From: Affinundibacterium nitidum
GTDB lineage: Bacteria; Pseudomonadota; Gammaproteobacteria; Burkholderiales; Burkholderiaceae_D
Direction of reading: 5' to 3'
DNA length: 64,000 nucleotides
Assembly (NCBI RefSeq): GCF_014284155.1
Contig: NZ_JACOFZ010000001.1
Coordinates: 824,545 to 888,544 of the forward strand
The notes under the pieces were generated by a model. It had not been told where the DNA came from and ran no database searches. It worked only from the letters and a program-made list of their open reading frames with translations. Below, piece by piece: positions 56,797 through 64,000 of this stretch; position 1 is the first letter of the stretch, and every line of letters begins with the position of its first letter. The position numbers and the translations under genes are program-made.

Positions 56797-58149
56797 TCAA
56801 CTGCCTGCGACCGTCATGCTTTCGATCAAAATCGAACCAGTTGTTTTAGTTCCGCGTGTCAGTTGATCATTGCCAATCGCTACGATTTGCTGGAACATTT
56901 CACGCATATTTCCAGCAATCGTAATCTCTTCGACTGGATATTGAATAACACCATTCTCAACCCAGAAGCCAGAAGCCCCGCGGGAATAATCGCCGGTCAC
57001 ATAATTCACGCCTTGGCCCATCAACTCTGTCACCAATAAGCCCGTACCCATTTTCTTCAACATCTGCACAAAGTTGTCGCTCTTCTTGGCTAACGATGAT
57101 GTCATCACTAAATTATGTGAGCCGCCTGCATTACCAGTCGTTTGCATTCCAAGCTTGCGTGCGGAATACGTCGACAAGAAATACCCCTGCAAGACGCCAT
57201 CCTTGACTACATCTCGTTTTTTGGTGGTGACACCCTCATCATCAAATGGCGACGAGCCGACACCACCCAAGATATGGGGATCTTCAGTTACCTGAATATG
57301 GGATGGGAAAATCTGTTGTCCTAAACTGTCGAGTAAAAAGCTCGACTTACGATACAAAGCACCACCCGAAACCGCCTGCACTAAAGATCCTAGCAAACCT
57401 GCTGCCAATGGCGCTTCAAACAATACCGCGCACTTACGGGTATCGATAGTGCGCGAATTCAATCGAGCTAGAGCACGCTCTGCTGCATAGCGACCGATCG
57501 CTTCCGGGCTAGCCAATTGTTTAGCATTACGATGCGAGCTATACCAGTCGTCGCGCTGCATGCCTGCGCCTTTACCCGCAATCGGGGCAACTGCCAACGT
57601 ATGACGAGAAAATGCATAACCACCGCTGAAACCACGAGTGTTGGCAGAGACAAAGTGGGATTGTTGTGCATGAACACTTGCGCCATCACAGTTACTAATA
57701 CGCTTATCGGTTTCGAAAGCGGCTGCCTCAATGCGACAAGCCAACGCAATGGCCTCCTCCGCCGTCACCAGCCACGGGTGAAATAACTTCAAATCTTGTG
57801 GATTTTTTTCCAACATTTCTGCATCGGGCAAACCCGCGCAATCGTCCTCGGCGGTGAAACGCGCTATATTGTATGCAGCCTCAACGGTATCTTCCAAAGA
57901 CTTAGCAGAAAAATCACTAGTACTCGCATTTCCGCGCTTCTTGCCGATATAAACTGTTATTCCTACGCCTTTGTCGCGATTTTGCTCTATCGTTTCAACT
58001 TTACCCTTGCGCACACTAATCGATAAACCACCCCCTTCACTGACTTCTGCCGCGGCATCTGTTGCACCTTTATTACGTGCGATACGTAACATGTCGTCGG
58101 TAATTTGCTTAAATTGATCCTGAGAATGGGTGAAAACTGGTTTGCTCAT
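56797..58149 (-). CDS. pmbA: Metalloprotease subunit PmbA (TldE)
   Basis: PmbA/TldE works with TldD in maturation of peptide antibiotics and degradation of the CcdA antitoxin. The 450-residue protein has the family motifs ISVRKGKVETIEQNRDKGVG, SDFSAKSLEDTVEAAYNIAR, DEGVTTKKRDVVKDGVLQGY and the terminal VNYVTGDYSRGASGFWVENG, with IEEITIAGNMREMF-like VEEITIAGNMREMFQQIV. As in TldE generally, the zinc ligands of TldD are not present. Divergent from darP, as in many proteobacteria. Confidence 0.96.
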   Translation of the reverse strand: MSKPVFTHSQDQFKQITDDMLRIARNKGATDAAAEVSEGGGLSISVRKGKVETIEQNRDKGVGITVYIGKKRGNASTSDFSAKSLEDTVEAAYNIARFTAEDDCAGLPDAEMLEKNPQDLKLFHPWLVTAEEAIALACRIEAAAFETDKRISNCDGASVHAQQSHFVSANTRGFSGGYAFSRHTLAVAPIAGKGAGMQRDDWYSSHRNAKQLASPEAIGRYAAERALARLNSRTIDTRKCAVLFEAPLAAGLLGSLVQAVSGGALYRKSSFLLDSLGQQIFPSHIQVTEDPHILGGVGSSPFDDEGVTTKKRDVVKDGVLQGYFLSTYSARKLGMQTTGNAGGSHNLVMTSSLAKKSDNFVQMLKKMGTGLLVTELMGQGVNYVTGDYSRGASGFWVENGVIQYPVEEITIAGNMREMFQQIVAIGNDQLTRGTKTTGSILIESMTVAGS

Positions 58150-58226
58150 AGCTTCTGTTTCTTTAGCTGAAAGGATAAAGAGAGTATCATAGCAGTCGTT
58201 TCAATAAGTTTATAGAAGATTTACCA

Positions 58227-58835
58227 ATGCCAAATCCCAATCGCGGCTCGTGCGGCTATCAGTCCAACGAGTTTGAAGAAGAATACGACCGTCCCTCCAA
58301 GTCGGAATTGAAGCGCCAAATGACGGCGCTGCAAAAACTTGGCCAAGAATTAGTCGATGCTCCACGCGACCGCGTCAAACGCGTTCCCATGCCTGAAGAT
58401 GTGCGCGATGCCATCCTCGAATGCCAGACCATCACAAATCACGAAGGTCGTCGTCGCCAAATGCAATTCGTCGGTAAGAAAATGCGTACTTTGGATGAAG
58501 CCGAAGTTGCACTCATCCAAAAGACCATCGATAGCTGGAAAGGTGCGTCAAAAGCTGAGACAGCTGCAATGCATTCATTAGAGCGCAAACGCGAAAAATT
58601 ACTGGCCAACGATACTGCCTTAACCGAGTTAATGGCTGAAAATCCAGAGCTCGACGTGCAGCACTTACGTACTTTGATTCGCAATGCGCGCAAAGAACAA
58701 GCAGAAAACAAGCCGCCAAAAGCCTATCGTGAAATCTTCCAAATCTTGAAAGAGATTCAGGCCAAGCACAATGCTGCCAACGCGACAGAGGTGAGTGACG
58801 AAGACAATAATGACGATGACGACAGCGACGATTAA
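58227..58835 (+). CDS. darP: Ribosome-biogenesis protein DarP (YjgA)
   Basis: DarP binds the 50S precursor and helps late assembly of the large subunit. The 202-residue protein shows the DUF615 pattern: FEEEYDRPSKSELKRQMTAL, QKLGQELVDAPRDRVKRVPM, RRRQMQFVGKKMRTLDEAEV, and a very acidic end (SDEDNNDDDDSDD). It is divergent from pmbA (a frequent pair) and its 3' end overlaps mog. Confidence 0.95.
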   Translation: MPNPNRGSCGYQSNEFEEEYDRPSKSELKRQMTALQKLGQELVDAPRDRVKRVPMPEDVRDAILECQTITNHEGRRRQMQFVGKKMRTLDEAEVALIQKTIDSWKGASKAETAAMHSLERKREKLLANDTALTELMAENPELDVQHLRTLIRNARKEQAENKPPKAYREIFQILKEIQAKHNAANATEVSDEDNNDDDDSDD

Positions 58836-59457
58836 TACTCCGTTAAGCACGTCTCTCGATCGCCCCCTGCGCATAGGTTTAGTGTCGATTTCTGATCGCG
58901 CTTCTGCAGGGGTCTACCAAGACCAAGGACTCCCCGCATTGCAAGAATGGTTCACCGGCGCCCTAGTGAGCGCTTGGAGTATGCACACACGCTTAATTCC
59001 TGATGAACGTACTGCTATCGAACAAGCCTTGATTGAATTAGTCGATGAGGAACTGTGCGATCTCGTCATTACCACAGGTGGCACGGGCCCCGCGAGGCGC
59101 GATGTCACGCCAGAAGCCACTCTGGCGGTAGCAAGTAAAGAAATGCCTGGCTTTGGTGAACAAATGCGGCAAATCAGTTTGCGTTTTGTACCAACGGCGA
59201 TTTTGTCTCGCCAGGTGGCTGTCATACGCGAAACCGCTGAGCATGCCGCCTTAATTTTGAACTTACCAGGGCAGCCTAAATCCATCAAGGAAACGCTGGA
59301 AGGCCTCAAAGATGTTGACGGTCAGCCAATCGTGAATGGCATCTTCGCCGCTGTTCCGTATTGCATTGACTTGATCGGCGGTCCTTACGTTGAGACCAAC
59401 GAAAGCATTTGCAAAGCCTTTCGCCCGAAATCTGCGATTCGCCCTTCAACTGCGTAG
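58810..59457 (+). CDS. mog: Molybdopterin adenylyltransferase MogA
   Basis: Mog adenylates molybdopterin before molybdenum insertion. The sequence follows E. coli MogA closely: LRIGLVSISDRASAGVYQDQ, LVITTGGTGPARRDVTPEAT, MPGFGEQMRQISLRFVPTAI and LNLPGQPKSIKETLEGLKDV. The start is uncertain: the frame is open back to GTG 58795, and ATG 58810 or 58816 are likely because the conserved part begins about 20 residues later; 58810 gives 215 residues. It overlaps the end of darP by 26 bases in another frame, suggesting translational coupling. Confidence 0.92.
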   Translation: MTMTTATINTPLSTSLDRPLRIGLVSISDRASAGVYQDQGLPALQEWFTGALVSAWSMHTRLIPDERTAIEQALIELVDEELCDLVITTGGTGPARRDVTPEATLAVASKEMPGFGEQMRQISLRFVPTAILSRQVAVIRETAEHAALILNLPGQPKSIKETLEGLKDVDGQPIVNGIFAAVPYCIDLIGGPYVETNESICKAFRPKSAIRPSTA

Positions 59458-59487
59458 ACAGCGACACTCATCCTGAAAGTCTTAAGT

Positions 59488-60015
59488 TTGGCGACGATAC
59501 TTACCCACCCCATTATTCCACTCACGATAGGCTTAATTGCCAGCCGTGAAGTTTTGCCTTGGCGTTTGGTTCTAGTCGCGATGCTCTGCTCTATCATTCC
59601 TGATCTCGATGTCATTAGCTTTAAATTCGGCATTGATTATGGGTCGGATTTTGGGCATCGTGGATTTAGCCATTCACTTTTATTTGCTGCAGCCCTTGCG
59701 AGCGTGCTATGTCTGTTTTCAAAACAACTGCAGAGCCAACGTCTCAATGTCTGGTTGTTCTGCTTCATTGGCGCAGCGTCGCATGGGGTAATTGATGCGT
59801 TTACCAATGGTGGACTCGGTGTCGCCTTTTACTGGCCATTCGACAATGCGCGATACTTTTTTACGCAACGGGTAATCGAAGTTTCTCCAATCGGTGTTAC
59901 CCGCTTTTTAAGTGAACGTGGCATGGCGGTGCTGCAATCCGAATTTCGTTGGATTTGGCTGCCCTGCACTTTCGTGGTCGCTAGCTTTCATACCTTCAAA
60001 AGTTTTTTTAAATAA
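59488..60015 (+). CDS. YdjM-like integral membrane metal-dependent hydrolase
   Basis: A 175-residue protein with about four hydrophobic segments and the family histidines: THPIIPLTIGL near the N-terminus, DFGHRGFSHSLLFAAAL (about residue 50) and SHGVIDAFTNGGLGVAFYWP (about 95). These are features of the YdjM/LexA-binding inner-membrane hydrolase family. The natural product is unknown. No ATG is available; TTG 59488 is the likely start because the family begins close to the first THxxIPL motif. It lies 30 bases after mog. Confidence 0.82.
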   Translation: MATILTHPIIPLTIGLIASREVLPWRLVLVAMLCSIIPDLDVISFKFGIDYGSDFGHRGFSHSLLFAAALASVLCLFSKQLQSQRLNVWLFCFIGAASHGVIDAFTNGGLGVAFYWPFDNARYFFTQRVIEVSPIGVTRFLSERGMAVLQSEFRWIWLPCTFVVASFHTFKSFFK

Positions 60016-60039
60016 TTCATTCAATTAAACGAAAATATC

Positions 60040-60714
60040 ATGTCTGATTATCTCGATACCGTTGAACTTCAAACTGGCTACACGCCAACTGCTAGCATTA
60101 TTTGGATGCACGGACTTGGTGCAAGTGGTCATGATTTCTTATCGATCGTTGGTGAATTAGATTTACACTCCTGCCCACACATTCGCTTTGTCTTCCCGAA
60201 TGCACCTCAAATTCCAGTAACGCTCAACGGCGGCTACATCATGCCCGCTTGGTATGATATTGCGGCCGCAGGCACTGACATCAATAAACGCGAAGATGAA
60301 AACGGCTTACGGCATTCGCAAGTGCAAATCGAAGCCTTGATTGCGCGAGAAATCGAGCGTGGTGTTGCCGCTGATAAGATTGTGATAGCCGGTTTTTCTC
60401 AAGGCTGCGCAATGACCCTACAAGTGGGTTTGCGTCACCCTCAGAAGTTGGCCGGCCTGATGTGCTTGTCTGGCTACGTTCCATTAGCCGATAAAGTCGC
60501 TGATGAACGTCATGTTGCGAATCAACACACGCCGATTTTTATGGTGCATGGCACTGCAGACCCAGTCATCCCTATTCAACGCGCAGAGCAATCACGTGAC
60601 CTCCTTAAACAATTAGGCTACCAAATTGAATGGCACGACTATTGGATGCAACATTCCGTTTCGCCGCAAGAGGTAATCGATATCGGCCACTGGTTGCGCA
60701 AGGTATTGAACTAA
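60040..60714 (+). CDS. Carboxylesterase of the phospholipase/carboxylesterase family
   Basis: A 224-residue cytosolic esterase. Motifs are SIIWMHGLGASGHDFLSIV, FPNAPQIPVTLNGGYIMPAW, the nucleophile elbow IVIAGFSQGCAMTLQVGLRH (Ser about residue 115), FMVHGTADPVIPI with the catalytic Asp and a late MQHSVSPQEVIDIG with the His. These match the EstB family of short-chain esterases. AAAATATC precedes ATG 60040. It follows the YdjM-like gene by 24 bases, possibly one operon. Confidence 0.94.
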   Translation: MSDYLDTVELQTGYTPTASIIWMHGLGASGHDFLSIVGELDLHSCPHIRFVFPNAPQIPVTLNGGYIMPAWYDIAAAGTDINKREDENGLRHSQVQIEALIAREIERGVAADKIVIAGFSQGCAMTLQVGLRHPQKLAGLMCLSGYVPLADKVADERHVANQHTPIFMVHGTADPVIPIQRAEQSRDLLKQLGYQIEWHDYWMQHSVSPQEVIDIGHWLRKVLN

Positions 60715-60740
60715 TTCCCGCTTTAGCCCAAAGTAAAAAA

Positions 60741-60758
60741 GCACAGCAAACGCTGTGC
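60741..60758 (+). terminator. Bidirectional terminator between the carboxylesterase and the first DUF418 gene
   Basis: Stem GCACAGC / GCTGTGC (extended by A-T pairs) with loop AAAC, with A-run before and T-run after. Confidence 0.94.
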
Positions 60759-60779
60759 TTTTTTTTGAATTTCAACTTG

Positions 60780-62510
60780 CTAGGTCTCCTCAATTTTAAA
60801 CCGTGGCAACTTCCAATACGTGATCGCACGCCACAACCATTCCATTGGGCCGTACAAAAATTTCGACAACCACCAATGGCTGAACAAGACTTGTAGGGTC
60901 ACCACTACCGCTACAACCAGCACTTGTTGCGCCCGCGGCATACCGTATAAGCCCAAACCATACGCATAAAAAATCGCGGAACAAATAACGGACTGCGACA
61001 AATAATTCGTTAAAGCCATACGTCCATAAGGCGCTAGCACCTTCACTTTGGCAAAAGGTCCTTGGCTATGCAACAGTACCACCATCAAACCAACATAGCC
61101 CAGGCATGCTGGTAAATTGCCGATATACAGCAGACTCGTCGCGAAATAGAAGACATCCGATTCATTATCAACGATTGGTCGTAAGGCCAAGAAGCTACCG
61201 GCAACACCGAGGCCAATGCCGAACGGCAGCGCAATGAAAGCTAAACGCCGAAACAGGGGCAAATGCTCTGCGCTACGTTCAATTACGCCTGAGCGAACAA
61301 ACCAATAACCGATCAAAAATACAGCGATGAACAAGGCACATTGACTGAGTTCATTTGGTGCATGATTTGCGAAGTGCTTAGCGCGAAGGGCTACGGACTC
61401 GGCATAGGTTCCTTTACTCAAAACGCGTTGTTCTTCCTCGTCTTTTTTCGCTTTCTTTGCCTGCATAGCTGCAGCTTCCGCTTTCGCTAACATGACGTTC
61501 TCTTTTTCGGTTTTATCTTTTTTCGCTCGTAAGGCTTTAAGTTCCGCATCCGTCACTTTACTTGCATCAAATTCAGGCATGGCCGCTACAATCGCCGCCC
61601 GTTTTGCTTGCTCACCACCCCAGTCAAAAGTCTGGCTTGCGGTGCCAAGTGCCATCGAAACAAATAAAAGCAAGTAAGCCGCAGCACCTAAACGCAAAGG
61701 ACGTTTATCGGCTGGCTGATGATATTTGGCGACCAAGAAGCCAAGAAATGCAATGAATAAACCGCTATAAAAAAATCCCTTCAGTTTCGCTTGCGAAGGC
61801 ACTAAGAAACCAGCTCCACCAATTACCAGCATCAAAAACGCAATCACGATCAACAACACTGCCAAACCATGTAATTTGAAACCTCGAATTTGGATACCTG
61901 CTTCTGATCGCAAATAAAAGATAAACACGCCGGTCGTGGCGAACATTGTTGCGAGACCAGCGGTCACACTGTTTTGCCACACAATCGCTAACAAAATCGT
62001 ACTAGAAAGAAATGCCAACCACCATTTACCTGGCATGAATAGGACAATCAGCAATCCACTTGCGGCCACTGAATAGGTAAATAAAATATCTCCCGGCCAG
62101 ATGAATATGTGATGACAAGCGCCGAAAATGCCCAAAGCGATAATTCGACGCAGGTAGGATCGTATAAAAGTTTGCCCTTTCGCTTCGCTCCGAGTCAGCA
62201 TCACCGCAAAACCCATCCCGAATAAAAGTGAGAAGATCGTCCAGAACTTCCCTGCCACAAAATAAGCGATGAAATAGCTAGCCAACCAATTCGCTCCGCT
62301 CAGGCCAGATGGCATGCCTTGACCAATATCGGAAACAACCCGATTGAAAAATTCAATATTCATTAAGAAGATACCGATCAAAGCGAAACCACGTATCACA
62401 TCGAGAGCCTCGATACGTTCGCTCTTTTCAACCGGTTTAAATTCCAAGGGCACTTGCGTCGCCGATGGCGCTTGCGATAAAAGATCTGAATGAACAATAG
62501 ACTCGGTCAT
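60780..62510 (-). CDS. DUF418 multi-pass membrane protein with a charged coiled insertion
   Basis: A 576-residue protein. The N-terminal acyltransferase-3-like part has ALDVRGFALIGIFLMNIEF-type IEALDVIRGFALIGIFLMNI, SLLFGMGFAVMLTRSEAKGQ and WPGDILFTYSVAASGLL; the C-terminal DUF418 part has YGRMALTNYLSQSVICSAIF and SHWWLSKFLYGPMEWLWRAI. Between about residues 310 and 380 a Lys/Glu/Ala-rich stretch (KALRAKKDKTEKENVMLAKA) is unusual for the family and looks like a coiled coil. DUF418 proteins are multi-pass and of unknown role. A paralogue is encoded just upstream on the same strand. Confidence 0.9.
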   Translation of the reverse strand: MTESIVHSDLLSQAPSATQVPLEFKPVEKSERIEALDVIRGFALIGIFLMNIEFFNRVVSDIGQGMPSGLSGANWLASYFIAYFVAGKFWTIFSLLFGMGFAVMLTRSEAKGQTFIRSYLRRIIALGIFGACHHIFIWPGDILFTYSVAASGLLIVLFMPGKWWLAFLSSTILLAIVWQNSVTAGLATMFATTGVFIFYLRSEAGIQIRGFKLHGLAVLLIVIAFLMLVIGGAGFLVPSQAKLKGFFYSGLFIAFLGFLVAKYHQPADKRPLRLGAAAYLLLFVSMALGTASQTFDWGGEQAKRAAIVAAMPEFDASKVTDAELKALRAKKDKTEKENVMLAKAEAAAMQAKKAKKDEEEQRVLSKGTYAESVALRAKHFANHAPNELSQCALFIAVFLIGYWFVRSGVIERSAEHLPLFRRLAFIALPFGIGLGVAGSFLALRPIVDNESDVFYFATSLLYIGNLPACLGYVGLMVVLLHSQGPFAKVKVLAPYGRMALTNYLSQSVICSAIFYAYGLGLYGMPRAQQVLVVAVVVTLQVLFSHWWLSKFLYGPMEWLWRAITYWKLPRFKIEET

Positions 62511-62549
62511 CGTATTTCTTTCCTTAAAGGTAGTACGTAGAAAGCAAAA

Positions 62550-62571
62550 AACGCGCTTCGAAAAGCGCGTT
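62550..62571 (-). terminator. Intrinsic terminator between the two DUF418 genes
   Basis: Stem AACGCGCTT / AAGCGCGTT with loop CGAA; on the minus strand it is followed by a T-run (TTTTTTGC). It ends the upstream paralogue, so the two are not strictly one transcript. Confidence 0.85.
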
Positions 62572-62587
62572 AATGTCTGCCCAAATT

Positions 62588-64000
62588 TTATGCTGCCTGC
62601 GGTTTCAAATCATTCGACTCGATTCGCAACGCTGGCACTTGCCAGTAGGTGATGCCACGCCAAATCCATTCCATAGGACCATAGCGGAATCTCGCTAACC
62701 ACCAATGGCTAAACACCACTTGCAAACAGATTACACCAATGGCAAACGCCAACTGCGATGCGCGCCCCATACCGAAATGTCCAAAGCCCCAACCATAAAA
62801 GAAACTTGCTTGAATCAAGGATTGCGACAAGTAATTGGTGAGTGCCATACGACCATACGGCGCTAACACTTTGATCTTCGAAAACACGGAAGTGCTATAC
62901 ACCATTAACACGATAATGCTGACGTAAGCCAAGCAAGCAGGTAGGTTCGAGAACATCACCAAATTGCGCATTAAACCTGAGCCATCACCAGTCACACCGG
63001 CAACATGGCTCACGTTGATCGTACTCGCGAAAATACTGAGCCCCCAGCCAATCGGTAAGCCCCACATCGCCAATTGTTTAAAGAAAGCGAGATTCTCTTT
63101 TGCTTTCGTAATGATCTTGGCACGTACAAACCAAACACCCATGAGGAATAAAGCGATGGAAGAAAAAGCTTGTCCAGCCGCGTTGAAAGGCCCCTCAAGG
63201 AATTCTTTCCAGTGATGTTTGACAACATCGGTGTAACTACCTGTCGTCAACACCTTCTTGTCTTCAACAATTTTCTTTTGATTTTCATGGATACCAACAA
63301 TCGCATTAGCATCGCGCTCATTTTTCTTTTGCGCTTCAGTCTTCGGCGCTTTCTTCTCGTCTTTCTTCTCTTCAGGTTTTACATACTTTTTACCTGCAGC
63401 CTCAGCTGCTTTCTTTGCTTCTTCTTCGACTTTATTTTTCGCTTCGATTTCGAGCGACAATTTGACTGCTTCAGGATTATTAAAAACACTTTCCAAAGGC
63501 TTTTGATAGTTGATCGTCGAATACACGATACCAATCACGAATGGCATGCTATACAGCCACACACCTGCCTTCCAAAAACGAGACGTTGCTGGCTCACGAA
63601 ATTTCGCAGTCACAAAAGCGGACGCCAAGAAGAAGGCAGCTCCTCCCATAATTTCGCGTTTTGCATCGGCCATTGGCGGCACAAAAAACGCGGCCACTGC
63701 AGCTATAGTTGTGATTAAACCCAAGACCAAGAAAACGAGGGAAACCAAAGGCATGCGCATGCCGACCACATTGAAAATGCGTTCATGACGAATAAACAAA
63801 GCAATCAGCGACATCAACACGAGTTCGCCTACCAACACTCCAGCAGACCCCATCCCCGGCACAAACGCCAAGCCCAACATCAGAACAGCACTGGCGAGGA
63901 AGGATTTCCATGTTCCAAACAGAACAAACAACAATCCAGCTGCGGTAAAAGCATAACTAAACAGGATGTCACCCGGCCACAAGAGAATGGTATGCATCAT
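62588..64000 (-). CDS. Second DUF418 multi-pass membrane protein (5' truncated by window end)
   Basis: The frame is open to the last base. By alignment with the paralogue at 60780-62510, WPGDILFSYAFTAAGLLFVL at its start corresponds to about residue 140 there, so roughly 130-140 N-terminal residues lie outside the window. The C-terminal part has YGRMALTNYLSQSLIQASFF and SHWWLARFRYGPMEWIWRGI. A Lys/Glu-rich insertion (KNKVEEEAKKAAEAAGKKYV) stands in the same place as in the paralogue. It is the first-transcribed of the tandem pair; the terminator between them follows it. Confidence 0.85.
   Translation of the reverse strand: MMHTILLWPGDILFSYAFTAAGLLFVLFGTWKSFLASAVLMLGLAFVPGMGSAGVLVGELVLMSLIALFIRHERIFNVVGMRMPLVSLVFLVLGLITTIAAVAAFFVPPMADAKREIMGGAAFFLASAFVTAKFREPATSRFWKAGVWLYSMPFVIGIVYSTINYQKPLESVFNNPEAVKLSLEIEAKNKVEEEAKKAAEAAGKKYVKPEEKKDEKKAPKTEAQKKNERDANAIVGIHENQKKIVEDKKVLTTGSYTDVVKHHWKEFLEGPFNAAGQAFSSIALFLMGVWFVRAKIITKAKENLAFFKQLAMWGLPIGWGLSIFASTINVSHVAGVTGDGSGLMRNLVMFSNLPACLAYVSIIVLMVYSTSVFSKIKVLAPYGRMALTNYLSQSLIQASFFYGWGFGHFGMGRASQLAFAIGVICLQVVFSHWWLARFRYGPMEWIWRGITYWQVPALRIESNDLKPQAA

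Overview
The window looks like a chromosomal segment of a betaproteobacterium in Burkholderiales, most likely Oxalobacteraceae (an Undibacterium-like genome). This is inferred from gene content: a two-domain MaeB malic enzyme, an SDR-type threonine dehydrogenase next to kbl, an argH / algZ-algR arrangement, DarP, PgpA and ThiL of proteobacterial type, and moderate GC by eye. No taxonomic search was possible. Nearly all of the window is coding. It holds two tRNA genes, no rRNA, no CRISPR array and no intact insertion sequence.

Layout. 1-2480: the end of a ygiB-like gene, a glutathionylspermidine-synthase-like ATP-grasp gene, a DUF350 membrane gene and rsmE. 2699-10678: a DUF4214-cyclophilin lipoprotein, a methyltransferase, a secreted M4 metallopeptidase and maeB. 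10925-13052: a peroxide-defence operon (di-iron rubrerythrin, separate rubredoxin, rubredoxin reductase) behind a good OxyR-like site. 13396-20895: housekeeping genes (DUF6882, thiL, pgpA, pncC, pyrF, gcdH, tRNA-Arg, uup). 20991-22830: murJ and tRNA-Ser. 22917-27134: an accessory stretch with an amber-interrupted zinc-ribbon gene, an unknown secreted protein, an unknown zinc-ribbon membrane protein and a cupin-DUF2867 fusion. 27616-34810: an M61 peptidase, a FecR/DUF6600 protein, an Hpt-HD-GYP protein and an S10 carboxypeptidase. 35036-38047: a DyP-peroxidase operon with two paralogous proteins of unknown function. 38298-40197: a strongly promoted small operon (four-helix membrane protein plus a tiny XRE regulator) and a secreted alpha/beta hydrolase. 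40290-47538: a Sel1 protein, thrC, and a threonine-to-glycine/serine-to-pyruvate catabolic cluster (kbl, tdh, sdaA) controlled from a divergent XRE-cupin regulator with two matching operators. 47560-53065: a PAS histidine kinase, AlgR- and AlgZ-like two-component genes, and argH. 53172-56643: a TakPQM-like TRAP transporter. 56797-64000: pmbA, darP, mog, a YdjM-like membrane protein, a carboxylesterase and two DUF418 membrane paralogues, the last cut by the window end.

The most promising novelties are: the DyP operon whose two upstream genes encode diverged copies of one fold; the promoter region at 38298-38497, where a consensus sigma70 promoter, an overlapping palindrome, an early intrinsic-terminator hairpin and an imperfect direct repeat are packed together before a membrane-protein/XRE pair; the twin operators spaced exactly 20 bp apart between the XRE-cupin gene and kbl; and the cupin-DUF2867 fusion. 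All functional statements rest on motif reading and family knowledge. No database search was run.
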